Shown here piece by piece: positions 37,701-45,614 of a DNA stretch of 64,000 nt (positions are counted from its first letter, which is position 1; each line of letters begins with the position of its first letter). The notes under the pieces are model-generated. The model did not search any database, had not been told where the DNA came from, and saw nothing but the letters and a program-made list of their open reading frames with translations. Source of the DNA: an uncultured Psychroflexus sp. (GTDB lineage Bacteria > Bacteroidota > Bacteroidia > Flavobacteriales > Flavobacteriaceae); contig CAJXVZ010000004.1 of assembly GCA_913062845.1 (NCBI GenBank), positions 1-64,000 on the forward strand, in the 5' to 3' direction. The position numbers were made by a program, and so were the translations under genes.

Positions 37701-40700
37701 TGAGCTCTTTAGCTGGTCCAGCAACATTTACAACAGCATGTGCGCCTTTTCCCTTAAACTTTGAAGAGGATTTCACAGGACTAACTACGAACGTTAATAC
37801 GTCTTTAAACTGCTGGGAAGAAGGCTCAGGTATTTTCACGCCTGTCGGATCAAGCGGTTGGGGCGGTCAAACCTTCAATAATGATTCTTCAAATGATAAT
37901 GGTAATGGACAAGCTTTATATATTAACTTATACAGCTCAAGTCCTACTAATGCATTTGTGTCTACGCCTATTATCGATTTAGGTGCGGGCGATCCTTCAT
38001 ATGTCTTGAATTACGATGTTTTTGTCAAACCATGGACAGGAAATGATCAGGTAACTGATATGGGTCCACATAGCGTAAGTGTTGTTATTTCAACTGACGG
38101 TGGAGTGACATGGGATCTGGCTGCAAATACTTTGACAACTTACGATACTTCTAATATACCTAATGACCTGTCAAATACTTTAGAGAGTATTTCATTGGAC
38201 GGTTATTCTGGTCAAATCAAGATAGGATTCTTAAGTGACGAGGATGGTACAGCATTCGACTTTAGATTTTATATTGATAATCTTTATGTAGGGCCACCAC
38301 CGCCTCCGGCAAACGACAATCTTTGTGATGCAATACCATTGACTGTTGGTGCGCCTTCTTCAGGTGATGCGTTTACAAACGTATCAGCAACGGCAGAAGC
38401 AAGTGAGCCAGTAGCAGCATGTTTTAACGCTGGGATTAACGGTTCTGTCTGGTTTACATTCGAAGCTCCTGATTCTGGTGATGTAACAGTTACCACTGAC
38501 ATAGTAGGAGGTACTTTAAATGATACAGAAGTTGCCGTTTACGATGCTCCAGGAGATTGTGCTGATATGACTACCTTTGCTACTGAATTGGCTTGTAGTC
38601 AAGATATTGGGTTCCCTAATTTTTTATCTGAACTTGAAATATCAGGTCTCACACCAGGCGCAACGTATTACGTTCAAGTCGACCAGTGGGGAACGGCTAC
38701 ACCAGGTACATTTGGTATTAGAGTGTTAGATAACAATCCACCATGTCCGGAACCAGCAAACTTAAATGTAACAGGTATCACATCTGATTCAGCAACATTA
38801 AATTGGGATGATGATGTACTTGCGACATTAGGTTACTCATGGAGTGTTTTTGCTTCGCCAAGTGACCCTGCTGCAGATACTGCCGTTGCCTCAGGAACTA
38901 CCGGAGCCGGAGTGTCTACTGCAAATGTTTCCGGTTTAATGCCACAAACAGACTATGACTTTTATGTATTTTCTGATTGTGATGCTAACGGACAAAGCAT
39001 CTTAGCAGGTCCGGTAACATTCACAACAGATTGTGGACCGGCGGCACTAAACTATGAAGAAGATTTTACAAATCTTAATTTTGATCTGAATGATGGTTTT
39101 GATTGCTGGAACGAAGGTACCGGCGTATTTGCTGTAACAGAAGGAAGTGGATGGGGACCTCAAACATTTAACAATGATGCAGCAAATGATAATGGTAATG
39201 GTCAATCGCTATACGTTAATCTATATAACTCTGGTGGTCAGGTCAATAACTGGGCGACCACACAAAGTATAGATCTTGGCTCTGGTGATCCAGGCTATGT
39301 ATTGTCTTATGATGCATTTGTTAAGCCATGGTCAGGAAATGATCAGGTTACTGATATGGGGCTTCATAATGTTACAGTTGTTGTTTCGACTGATGGAGGC
39401 TCAACCTGGGATTTAGCAAGCAATACATTAACTGTATATGACAATTCCAATATTCCTAATGATTTAACCGATACGAAAGAGGAATTTTCATTAGCCAGCT
39501 ACAGTGGAGTAATTAAAATTGGATTCTTAACCAGTGAGGAAGGTATTGATACCGATTTAAGTTTCTACATAGATAATGTTTTTGTAGGGACTCCTCCGGT
39601 TTGTAATGAGCCAACCATTCTAAATGTCACAAATGTTACTTTTGACTCTGCTCAATTGAACTGGACAGGAGTTCCGGAAGCAACAAATGGCTACGAGTGG
39701 TCTGTTTATGCTGCTCCAAGTGATCCTTCAACAGATACCCCTGTTGCCTCGGGTACCGTTGGAGCCGGCGTCGAAATGGCCATGGTTTCAGGTCTTCTCA
39801 TGCCGGAAACCGATTACGATTTCTACGTGAGTTCAGATTGTGATGCTGATGGATTGAGTGATCTGGCCGGGCCAGAAACATTTACAACACCACCGGCGCC
39901 CGTCACAGTTGACTGTAGTACTGGTACTCCAGAAAATGTTACTGTGTGTTACGATAATAACGAAAACTTGATATATCCTTTTACGTCAAATGATGGCTCA
40001 CAACTTAGAGTTACATTTATAGAAGGTTATTTTGAAGATTGTTGTGATGATATCATTGTATATGATGGATTATCAACAACAGATCCAATTCTTTTCCAAA
40101 GTGATACTAACTTCAACAATGATGCTACAGGAATAGAAGCGACCTCAACTGGTGATTCTATTTTAGTACAGATTGTTTCTGATGGTAGTGTAAGCTGTGC
40201 GGCCGGCTCTGGTTCACCTGCATTGAATTTTGATGTTTCATGTGTTCCAACAGACGAATTGGATTACTATAATGTACAGTTCCCATCTAATGGTACTATA
40301 GCTTTAGGCGATTCATTTACAGTGTTTGCTCAGGCTTATGAGGCGGGCTTAACAGATGCTTCGGATACACCTGCAGCAGGAATAGAAGCCTGGATAGGTT
40401 ATAGTACAGTAGATTCTAACCCTAATACAATAGGAGACTGGACCTGGGTTCCTGCAACACCAAATCCTGGATTTGATTTTACACAAAATAATGACGAGTA
40501 TCAGTTAGATTTAGGGGCGGTAGTAGGTGATGTTGGAACATTCTACTACGCCAGCAGATGGAGATTGAATGGTGGACCATTTACCTATGGAGGTATTTTA
40601 CCTGACGGATCGAATGGTGGCCAATGGGGTACTAATGGATTTGTTTCAGGCGTCCTTACAGTTAATGCACCAGTTGGAGACAGTTGTTCAGATCCACTTG

Positions 40701-42883
40701 TTGTTGGGGCTTTACCTTTCAGTGATACAAATGACACGGCAAATTTCACTGACTTTTATGATGGTTCTCCGGGAGCAAATTGTGGATCCACAGCTAGTTA
40801 CTTAGGTGGTAACGATGTGGTATATTCTTATACAGCAACCTTTGATGGTGAGATAAATGCTGAATTGATAGGAGCAGATAATTACACAGGTGTATTTATG
40901 TATAACGACTGTGCGGATATAGGTACGGCCTGTGCAGAGGGTGGCGTCAATGGATTTAGTGGCGGTGATATCTTCCTGGATAATATTCCGGTGACCAACG
41001 GTTCGACTTACATCTTTGTTATATCAACCTGGCCATCTCCACAAGATACACCTTACACATTCAATATTAATGAATCGTGTAGTGCTGATGCCGGTACACT
41101 ACTAGCAGATGCTACACCTGTAATTTTATCAGGTGGTGTGGCAACAATAAGTGCGACTGAAGACGTTGCGCCAACAGTACCAGCGGGTTATCAAACTTTA
41201 TACGTTTTGACTTCAGGTTCTGGATTAGTTATCGAGCAAACTAATTCAACACCTACTTTTGATGTAAATGCGACTGGAGATTACACCATTCATACTTTGG
41301 TATATGATCCGGCAACATTGGATTTAAGTACGATCACACCTGGTGTTACAACCGGTTTCGATGTTAATGGATTACTGATTCAGGGTGGAGGCACAATATG
41401 TGGTGCTCTGGACGTTACAGGAGCGCCTATCAGCGTACAAAATGGTGCCAGTGCTCAAATTATACATAACTCAGCAGATCCTGCTGCCGAATTTGTAGAT
41501 GTCTACATAGACGGCAGTTTACAGTTGCCGAACCTGCAGTTTAGAACGGCAACACCTTATTTGCAGTTTTTGTCTGACACACCTGCACTCATTGAGATCA
41601 CGCCGGCTGGAAGTTCGACTGTAGTGTACAGTACAACTGTTACTTTGACAGAGGGTGAAACCTATGCTATAATAGCTAGCGGCGTGTTAGATCCAACACA
41701 ATTTGATAGTAGTGTGAATACTGTAGATTTCAACATAGAGATTTTTGCAGGCGCACAGCAGACCTCTACAAACCCTGGTGAAACAAGTTTATTAATACAC
41801 CATGGTGCTACAGATGCTCCTGCTGTTGATGCAATTGAAATCAGTGTACCCGCGGGACCACTGGCACAGGATATCGCATACCCACAATTCCAGGGTTATG
41901 TCGATGTGCCAACATCAGATTATCTGGTAAATGTTGAAACTGCAGATAACACAGGACTTGTAGCGACATATTCTGCACCTTTAGCAACCTTAGGAACAAA
42001 CGATCTCGCTTTAACCGTTTTAGCAAGTGGATTCTTAAATCCTGCGGCTAACCAGAATGGTGCAGCATTTGGTCTGTGGGCTGCGTTGCCAACAGGAGGT
42101 GCATTGGTGGAATTACCAGTAGTGGAACCCGCTGTCGCGGCTCCGGACCCGGTTGAAGATCCAGCTAATGTGATTAGTTTGTTTAGTGGTGTTTATACGG
42201 ATGTGACCGTTGATACATTCCTGACACCTTGGTCTAATGCGCAACTAAATGATGTACAGGTTCAAGGTAATGATGTAAAACGTTACCACGCACTTGACTT
42301 TGCAGGTATCGAAACCGTAGCAAATCCAATTGACGCATCTGGAATGGATTTCTTCCATATAGATGTATGGTCTCCTAATGCAACTACGTTTAGAGTAAAA
42401 TTAGTAGACCTTGCTGCCGGTGTTGAAGGTGAACTTGCATTCAACATTGCCCAGCAACAATGGGTGAGCTTAGAGATTCCTCTGGAAGATTTTGCAGATC
42501 CTGCTTTAGTTACTGATCCTAATAACCTGCTGACATCAACATCATCAATACAGCAGTTGATTATTTCTGGTTTACCAGTAGGTGCGGTTACTGCTTATGT
42601 TGATAATATGTACTTTAGCGATGATCCTAATGTTTCTACAGTTGATTTTGATAGTGAGAACTTTAGTTTCTATCCTAATCCGACCAGAGGTGTACTTAAT
42701 ATTCAATCTTCAAATCAGATTGAAGAAATCAAAGTATTTAGTATACTAGGTCAGGAAGTACTGCGTTTAACACCGAATGCTGTATCGCCTTCAATTAATG
42801 TCGATGCTTTACAAGCTGGAACTTATTTGATGAACGTTACAATTGATGGTGTAACTAAAAACTTCAAGTTTATTAAAGAATAA
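34763..42883 (+). CDS. Giant modular T9SS surface protein (fibronectin III, jelly-roll, pre-peptidase-like, CUB, DUF4397 domains)
   Basis: The 2706-aa protein has a signal peptide ending GNAQ (residue 21) and a C-terminal type A sorting domain (YPNPTRGVLNIQSS to FKFIKE), so it is a T9SS cargo. A jelly-roll domain is N-terminal (20-185). Five fibronectin III domains begin near 397, 664, 897, 1328 and 1614. Between them are jelly-roll domains (about 489, 993, 1424) and pre-peptidase C-like beta domains near 272, 763, 1182 and 1972, several opening with NDNCxxAxPL. A CUB-like domain is at 1714-1830, a DUF4397 pair at about 2228-2460 and a carbohydrate-binding-like jelly-roll at 2462-2630. Residues 1831-1970 and 2107-2225 match nothing I recognise. 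No catalytic domain is evident. It is probably an adhesin related to the preceding gene. Confidence 0.93.
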   Translation: MKKITLLITFIFAFSWLGNAQVLVSEDFDSGTPAGWTDSYANTSTVACSGNSERDNLWSFSSTGDLTSPNYAAGSNGTDLTVSFDYKIVEYDSSNPIVPQGPGWGTAELQYSTDDGANWTTILTIDDGNHTASADCTNISAVIPAADLPDGSDVKLRVSNTWASGDYYFYIDNFEANQQISCVLPVATTTVVEDCANSEYSVEVDVTDLGDATELTLTNDIGLPAQSITSTGVVTFGPVASGQAVVLELTHDTDSDCDLSLGSVSFTCPPVNDNCEGALPLSVTTDNTTFTAFATDFATGSALEQVSCDDIGTNLGVWYTFTAPSEQLEFLQGSDGDPGIAIFEGPDCSNLTEITTGCTNNDDGTITGLTVGNDYYAMVFTDSSQDLANFVLYYIECPAPTNLTVSNITTSSADLSWTAGDAETEWEVLWGPAGFDPSTEGTLVSDDDGTLGVTLSGLTENTPYDYYVKSICSSSSSSDFEGPFAFTTSCEAFVAPFNEDFSSLALPNCWSQGAANQKDWEFDDSTSGTNIGDDGTVNSTSASGGGFAWLDDSSPHELDTRLESPFIDVSGLTVPALSFYYISNNQGDLNVDFRVEVWDGAAWNQVFFSNQNTPNGEWSETFVDLSTLTITGNIKLAFIIDENSETDFNDDIALDDVTVDELPSCISPAGLTASNIGLNSADISWDNVSTATDGYIWSLYLAGADPDVDSPEDSGTTAAGIETVSFNALVEGTDYEFYVESDCGADGTSGLSAALAFSTLTPGLDCSTPITATVAPAGDTTQPIIFDTTDVPDMSSVPSCEGFDSTEQGFWYEFTTNATDGVALNLLLGDAGDLEGAVYDACGGTELLCFADGGSVDFSSEVLVTGLMPNTTYILQVYTETFSEGAFELAITDLPACTQPVNLSASNLLSDSATLNWDDVANATNGFQWIVYTSPSDPSVDTEAASGTVGAGVTTADVIGLMPATDYDFYVLSDCDADGLSSLAGPATFTTACAPFPLNFEEDFTGLTTNVNTSLNCWEEGSGIFTPVGSSGWGGQTFNNDSSNDNGNGQALYINLYSSSPTNAFVSTPIIDLGAGDPSYVLNYDVFVKPWTGNDQVTDMGPHSVSVVISTDGGVTWDLAANTLTTYDTSNIPNDLSNTLESISLDGYSGQIKIGFLSDEDGTAFDFRFYIDNLYVGPPPPPANDNLCDAIPLTVGAPSSGDAFTNVSATAEASEPVAACFNAGINGSVWFTFEAPDSGDVTVTTDIVGGTLNDTEVAVYDAPGDCADMTTFATELACSQDIGFPNFLSELEISGLTPGATYYVQVDQWGTATPGTFGIRVLDNNPPCPEPANLNVTGITSDSATLNWDDDVLATLGYSWSVFASPSDPAADTAVASGTTGAGVSTANVSGLMPQTDYDFYVFSDCDANGQSILAGPVTFTTDCGPAALNYEEDFTNLNFDLNDGFDCWNEGTGVFAVTEGSGWGPQTFNNDAANDNGNGQSLYVNLYNSGGQVNNWATTQSIDLGSGDPGYVLSYDAFVKPWSGNDQVTDMGLHNVTVVVSTDGGSTWDLASNTLTVYDNSNIPNDLTDTKEEFSLASYSGVIKIGFLTSEEGIDTDLSFYIDNVFVGTPPVCNEPTILNVTNVTFDSAQLNWTGVPEATNGYEWSVYAAPSDPSTDTPVASGTVGAGVEMAMVSGLLMPETDYDFYVSSDCDADGLSDLAGPETFTTPPAPVTVDCSTGTPENVTVCYDNNENLIYPFTSNDGSQLRVTFIEGYFEDCCDDIIVYDGLSTTDPILFQSDTNFNNDATGIEATSTGDSILVQIVSDGSVSCAAGSGSPALNFDVSCVPTDELDYYNVQFPSNGTIALGDSFTVFAQAYEAGLTDASDTPAAGIEAWIGYSTVDSNPNTIGDWTWVPATPNPGFDFTQNNDEYQLDLGAVVGDVGTFYYASRWRLNGGPFTYGGILPDGSNGGQWGTNGFVSGVLTVNAPVGDSCSDPLVVGALPFSDTNDTANFTDFYDGSPGANCGSTASYLGGNDVVYSYTATFDGEINAELIGADNYTGVFMYNDCADIGTACAEGGVNGFSGGDIFLDNIPVTNGSTYIFVISTWPSPQDTPYTFNINESCSADAGTLLADATPVILSGGVATISATEDVAPTVPAGYQTLYVLTSGSGLVIEQTNSTPTFDVNATGDYTIHTLVYDPATLDLSTITPGVTTGFDVNGLLIQGGGTICGALDVTGAPISVQNGASAQIIHNSADPAAEFVDVYIDGSLQLPNLQFRTATPYLQFLSDTPALIEITPAGSSTVVYSTTVTLTEGETYAIIASGVLDPTQFDSSVNTVDFNIEIFAGAQQTSTNPGETSLLIHHGATDAPAVDAIEISVPAGPLAQDIAYPQFQGYVDVPTSDYLVNVETADNTGLVATYSAPLATLGTNDLALTVLASGFLNPAANQNGAAFGLWAALPTGGALVELPVVEPAVAAPDPVEDPANVISLFSGVYTDVTVDTFLTPWSNAQLNDVQVQGNDVKRYHALDFAGIETVANPIDASGMDFFHIDVWSPNATTFRVKLVDLAAGVEGELAFNIAQQQWVSLEIPLEDFADPALVTDPNNLLTSTSSIQQLIISGLPVGAVTAYVDNMYFSDDPNVSTVDFDSENFSFYPNPTRGVLNIQSSNQIEEIKVFSILGQEVLRLTPNAVSPSINVDALQAGTYLMNVTIDGVTKNFKFIKE

Positions 42884-42904
42884 CTTTAGTAGACCTGTAA
42901 ACAT

Positions 42905-42937
42905 AAAATCCCAAAGTTCTTTGCTTTGGGATTTTTT
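42905..42937 (+). terminator. Terminator after second giant T9SS protein
   Basis: AAAATCCCAAAG (42905-42916) pairs with CTTTGGGATTTT (42924-42935), followed by more T residues, 21 bp after the stop codon. Confidence 0.88.
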
Positions 42938-42945
42938 TATTGAGT

Positions 42946-42953
42946 TATCTTTA
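42946..42953 (+). promoter_or_regulatory. Probable -7 box of the glycosyltransferase operon
   Basis: TATCTTTA matches TAnnTTTG except the last base and ends five bases before the ATG at 42959, which would give a nearly leaderless message. Confidence 0.45.
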
Positions 42954-42958
42954 CACTT

Positions 42959-43975
42959 ATGAAGTATGATTTTTCTATCATTATACCTGTATACAATAGG
43001 CCAACCGAAATTGAAGAACTATTAGAGTCGTTGCTGTGTGTTAGGTTCATAGATAAAACTGAAATAATTATTGTAGAAGATGGATCAGAGATTAAATGCA
43101 AGGATGTTGTTTCAAAGTATGATAGGCGCCTAAACATATTTTATTATTTCAAAGAAAATACCGGACCTGGCAATTCCAGAAATTATGGTATGGAAAAAGC
43201 AAATTCTGATTATTTTTTAATTTTTGATAGTGATGTCTTACTCCCACAGAACTATTTAGAGAATTTGTACGATAATCTGAAAACAAATTACGCAGATTGT
43301 TATGGTGGTCCGGATAAAGCTCATGATGATTTTACAGATGTTCAAAAAGCTATAAATTACAGTATGACGTCATTTTGGACTACTGGTGGTATAAGAGGAG
43401 GGAAAGAGTCAAAAAAGAAAAACAGTTTTCAGCCCAGAAGTTTTAATATGGGCATTTCTCGCCATGCATTTCTAAGGTCAGGTGGATTTTCTAATATACA
43501 TCCCGGTGAAGACCCGGACTTGTCTTTAAGGTTGATAAAACTAAACTTTAAAACCGCACTTTACAACAATTGCTATGTCTATCATAAAAGAAGAATAGAT
43601 TGGAAAGGGTTTAGAATTCAAGTCAGCAAATTTGGCAAGGTAAGACCAATACTCAATTTGTGGCACCCTGCTTCTCACAGTATTGTTTATTATTTCCCCG
43701 GTTTATTTAGTTCAGGGTTGTTGTTTTCTCTTTTGCTTTGTTTATTTAATTTCTATTGGCTTTTTTTATTGTATGTATTATATTTTGTATTTTTAATGAT
43801 AGACGCTTATAAAGTGAATAAAAGCCTGAAATTGGCTTTATATTCCCTTTTTGCTGTATTCATTCAGTTTTTTAATTATGGTTTTGCTTTTTTTGAAAGT
43901 ACTTTTAACGTCATTATTTTGAAAAAAAAGCCAGAAAAGATATACCCTGATTTATTCTACAAAAAATCATCATGA
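42959..43975 (+). CDS. Family 2 glycosyltransferase
   Basis: The 338-aa protein is a GT-A fold family 2 glycosyltransferase. The N-terminal SIIIPVYNRPTEIEELL, the metal- and nucleotide-binding FDSD around residues 88-91 and the acceptor-region segment GGFSNIHPGEDPDLSLRL are typical. Two or three hydrophobic segments near residues 240-315 anchor it in the inner membrane. It probably builds surface polysaccharide or glycolipid, but sugar donor and acceptor are unknown. Its stop overlaps the next gene by 4 bp, placing it in an operon with the YbbR-like gene and coaE. Confidence 0.92.
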   Translation: MKYDFSIIIPVYNRPTEIEELLESLLCVRFIDKTEIIIVEDGSEIKCKDVVSKYDRRLNIFYYFKENTGPGNSRNYGMEKANSDYFLIFDSDVLLPQNYLENLYDNLKTNYADCYGGPDKAHDDFTDVQKAINYSMTSFWTTGGIRGGKESKKKNSFQPRSFNMGISRHAFLRSGGFSNIHPGEDPDLSLRLIKLNFKTALYNNCYVYHKRRIDWKGFRIQVSKFGKVRPILNLWHPASHSIVYYFPGLFSSGLLFSLLLCLFNFYWLFLLYVLYFVFLMIDAYKVNKSLKLALYSLFAVFIQFFNYGFAFFESTFNVIILKKKPEKIYPDLFYKKSS

Positions 43976-44925
43976 AATTAAATCAACTTTTATCAAATCT
44001 ACATTCTAAGAACTATAAGGCCTTTTCTTTGTTCTTATTTTTGACTTTAATATTGTGGTTTATTATTCAGATGACTAAGACATACGCGCTGAAAAGTCAA
44101 ATAGGCGTAGAAATAAAAAATATTCCTAAATACATTATAATCGATTCGCTCAACAGTTCATTTGATGTTACAGTTGAATCCAATGGATTAAAAATGTGGC
44201 AATACAATATTTCTGATAAAAAATATTCAATAGACTACAGCGAGGTAAAAAAAGATACTTTGAAATTGATCATAAAGTCTGAAGATATTAAGGACTACAT
44301 TGTAGATCGATTTGGTTTAAAGAATGATCAGATACAAATAAATCAAGACGTTTTTAACCTTTCTTATAAGAGAAAAGCCTCAAAATATGTTCCTGTGAAA
44401 AGTGACTTCGAAATAGATTTTGCCCCTGGTTATAATTCATTAAGCACAGTTGTAATTGAGCCCGATTCCATACTTGTTTCAGGTGCCAAATCTGCTTTGG
44501 ATGAAATTTCTGAAATTAAAACTGATAAAGTTAAACTGAAACAGGTAAATAAAAACGTAAACAAGACAGTAGATTTATTGTCTCCTTCAGAACAAATAGC
44601 GCTTGAAAGAAAACAAGTTGATCTTTCTTTGGAGGTTGAGAAATTTTCAGAAAACTCAATCTTTGTTGATCTGCAGATCAAAAATAAGCCTGATAGTTTG
44701 GAGCTTAATATTTTCCCTGAAAAAGCAAAACTATTTTTTCTGGTTTCGTTACAGGATTACGACAAGGTCTCAAAAATGGATTTTAGAGTGGTTTGTGACT
44801 ATGAAAAACGTTTTCAGGAAAATGGTATAATGATACCTGAAATAGAAAAATATCCCGACAACATCTTAGAGCCTAAACTAAATATTAATAAAGTCGACTA
44901 TCTGATAAGAAAAGCAAATGAGTAA
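43972..44925 (+). CDS. YbbR/CdaR-like membrane-anchored protein
   Basis: The 317-aa protein has one transmembrane helix near residues 14-33 (LFLFLTLILWFIIQM) and a long extracytoplasmic part with repeated beta-rich YbbR-like units, for example VPVKSDFEIDFAPGYN followed by PDSILVSGAKSALDEI. Proteins of this kind include CdaR, a regulator of diadenylate cyclase in Firmicutes, but no cyclase gene is nearby, so that role is not supported here. It overlaps the glycosyltransferase gene before it by 4 bp and coaE after it by 8 bp. Confidence 0.82.
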   Translation: MKLNQLLSNLHSKNYKAFSLFLFLTLILWFIIQMTKTYALKSQIGVEIKNIPKYIIIDSLNSSFDVTVESNGLKMWQYNISDKKYSIDYSEVKKDTLKLIIKSEDIKDYIVDRFGLKNDQIQINQDVFNLSYKRKASKYVPVKSDFEIDFAPGYNSLSTVVIEPDSILVSGAKSALDEISEIKTDKVKLKQVNKNVNKTVDLLSPSEQIALERKQVDLSLEVEKFSENSIFVDLQIKNKPDSLELNIFPEKAKLFFLVSLQDYDKVSKMDFRVVCDYEKRFQENGIMIPEIEKYPDNILEPKLNINKVDYLIRKANE

Positions 44926-45523
44926 ACCTTTGTTAGTTGCCATAACGGGCGGAATAGGAAGCGGAAAGACAACAGTTGTCAATATTTTTAAAGAGCTTGG
45001 TGTGCCTGCTTATATCGCAGATCATCAGGCTAAAGTAATGATGTCTGAAAACAAGGCGTTAAGAAATAAAATCAAAAATGAATTTGGAGAAGAATCATAC
45101 CAGAATGGAGAGCTGAATAAGACATTTTTGTCTAAAACCGTTTTTGAGGATAATGATAAATTAACACAATTAAATAATATTGTACATCCAATGGTGAGGA
45201 AAGATTTTGAAGATTGGATAAAAGCTCAAAGTCACCCTTATTTAATTTATGAATCTGCTTTAGTATTTGAGCACAATCAACAAGACAGATTTGACAAAAT
45301 AATTTTGGTTACAGCACCGGAAAAGTTAAGAATTGAAAGGGTAAAAAAAAGGAGTAATATGTCCGAAAATGAAATAAGAAAGAGAATTCTTAAACAAATG
45401 CCGGATAATTTAAAAAAGGGAAATGTTAATTATATTATTGAAAATATAGATAAAGATCAATTAAATGCTATTGTATCCGATATAAATAATAAAATAATAC
45501 AGGATATAATTAAAAAAAGTTAA
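44918..45523 (+). CDS. coaE: Dephospho-CoA kinase
   Basis: This 201-aa P-loop kinase phosphorylates dephospho-CoA to complete coenzyme A. Walker A GGIGSGKT is at 11-18; the substrate-binding region ADHQAK replaces the usual DAD/DADxxA motif near 34-39; and the lid helix has RVKKRSNMSENEIRKRI. Length is normal. It overlaps the upstream YbbR-like gene by 8 bp. The coaBC gene, which acts earlier in the same pathway, is about 21 kb away in the window. Confidence 0.96.
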   Translation: MSKPLLVAITGGIGSGKTTVVNIFKELGVPAYIADHQAKVMMSENKALRNKIKNEFGEESYQNGELNKTFLSKTVFEDNDKLTQLNNIVHPMVRKDFEDWIKAQSHPYLIYESALVFEHNQQDRFDKIILVTAPEKLRIERVKKRSNMSENEIRKRILKQMPDNLKKGNVNYIIENIDKDQLNAIVSDINNKIIQDIIKKS

Positions 45524-45553
45524 AAAAATACCATACTCTCATCGTGTTAACAA

Positions 45554-45566
45554 TAGGTTAAACCTA
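45554..45566. promoter_or_regulatory. 13-bp palindrome at the histidine kinase promoter
   Basis: TAGGTTAAACCTA has perfect 6-bp arms around one base and lies next to the predicted -33 region of the two-component operon. It may be an operator, possibly for the response regulator itself. Confidence 0.35.
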
Positions 45567-45567
45567 C

Positions 45568-45596
45568 TTAGACTCAATAACAAAGCAATAAATTTG
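45568..45596 (+). promoter_or_regulatory. Probable promoter of the two-component operon
   Basis: TTAG at 45568-45571 and the -7 box TAAATTTG at 45589-45596, a full match to TAnnTTTG, are 17 bp apart. The start codon is at 45615. Confidence 0.6.
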
Positions 45597-45614
45597 AATG
45601 TTTTAGTATAAGCT

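Noticed and set aside
43972..44925. CdaR regulator of diadenylate cyclase
   Set aside because: YbbR-like repeats fit but no cyclase gene is next to it, so I keep only the structural description.
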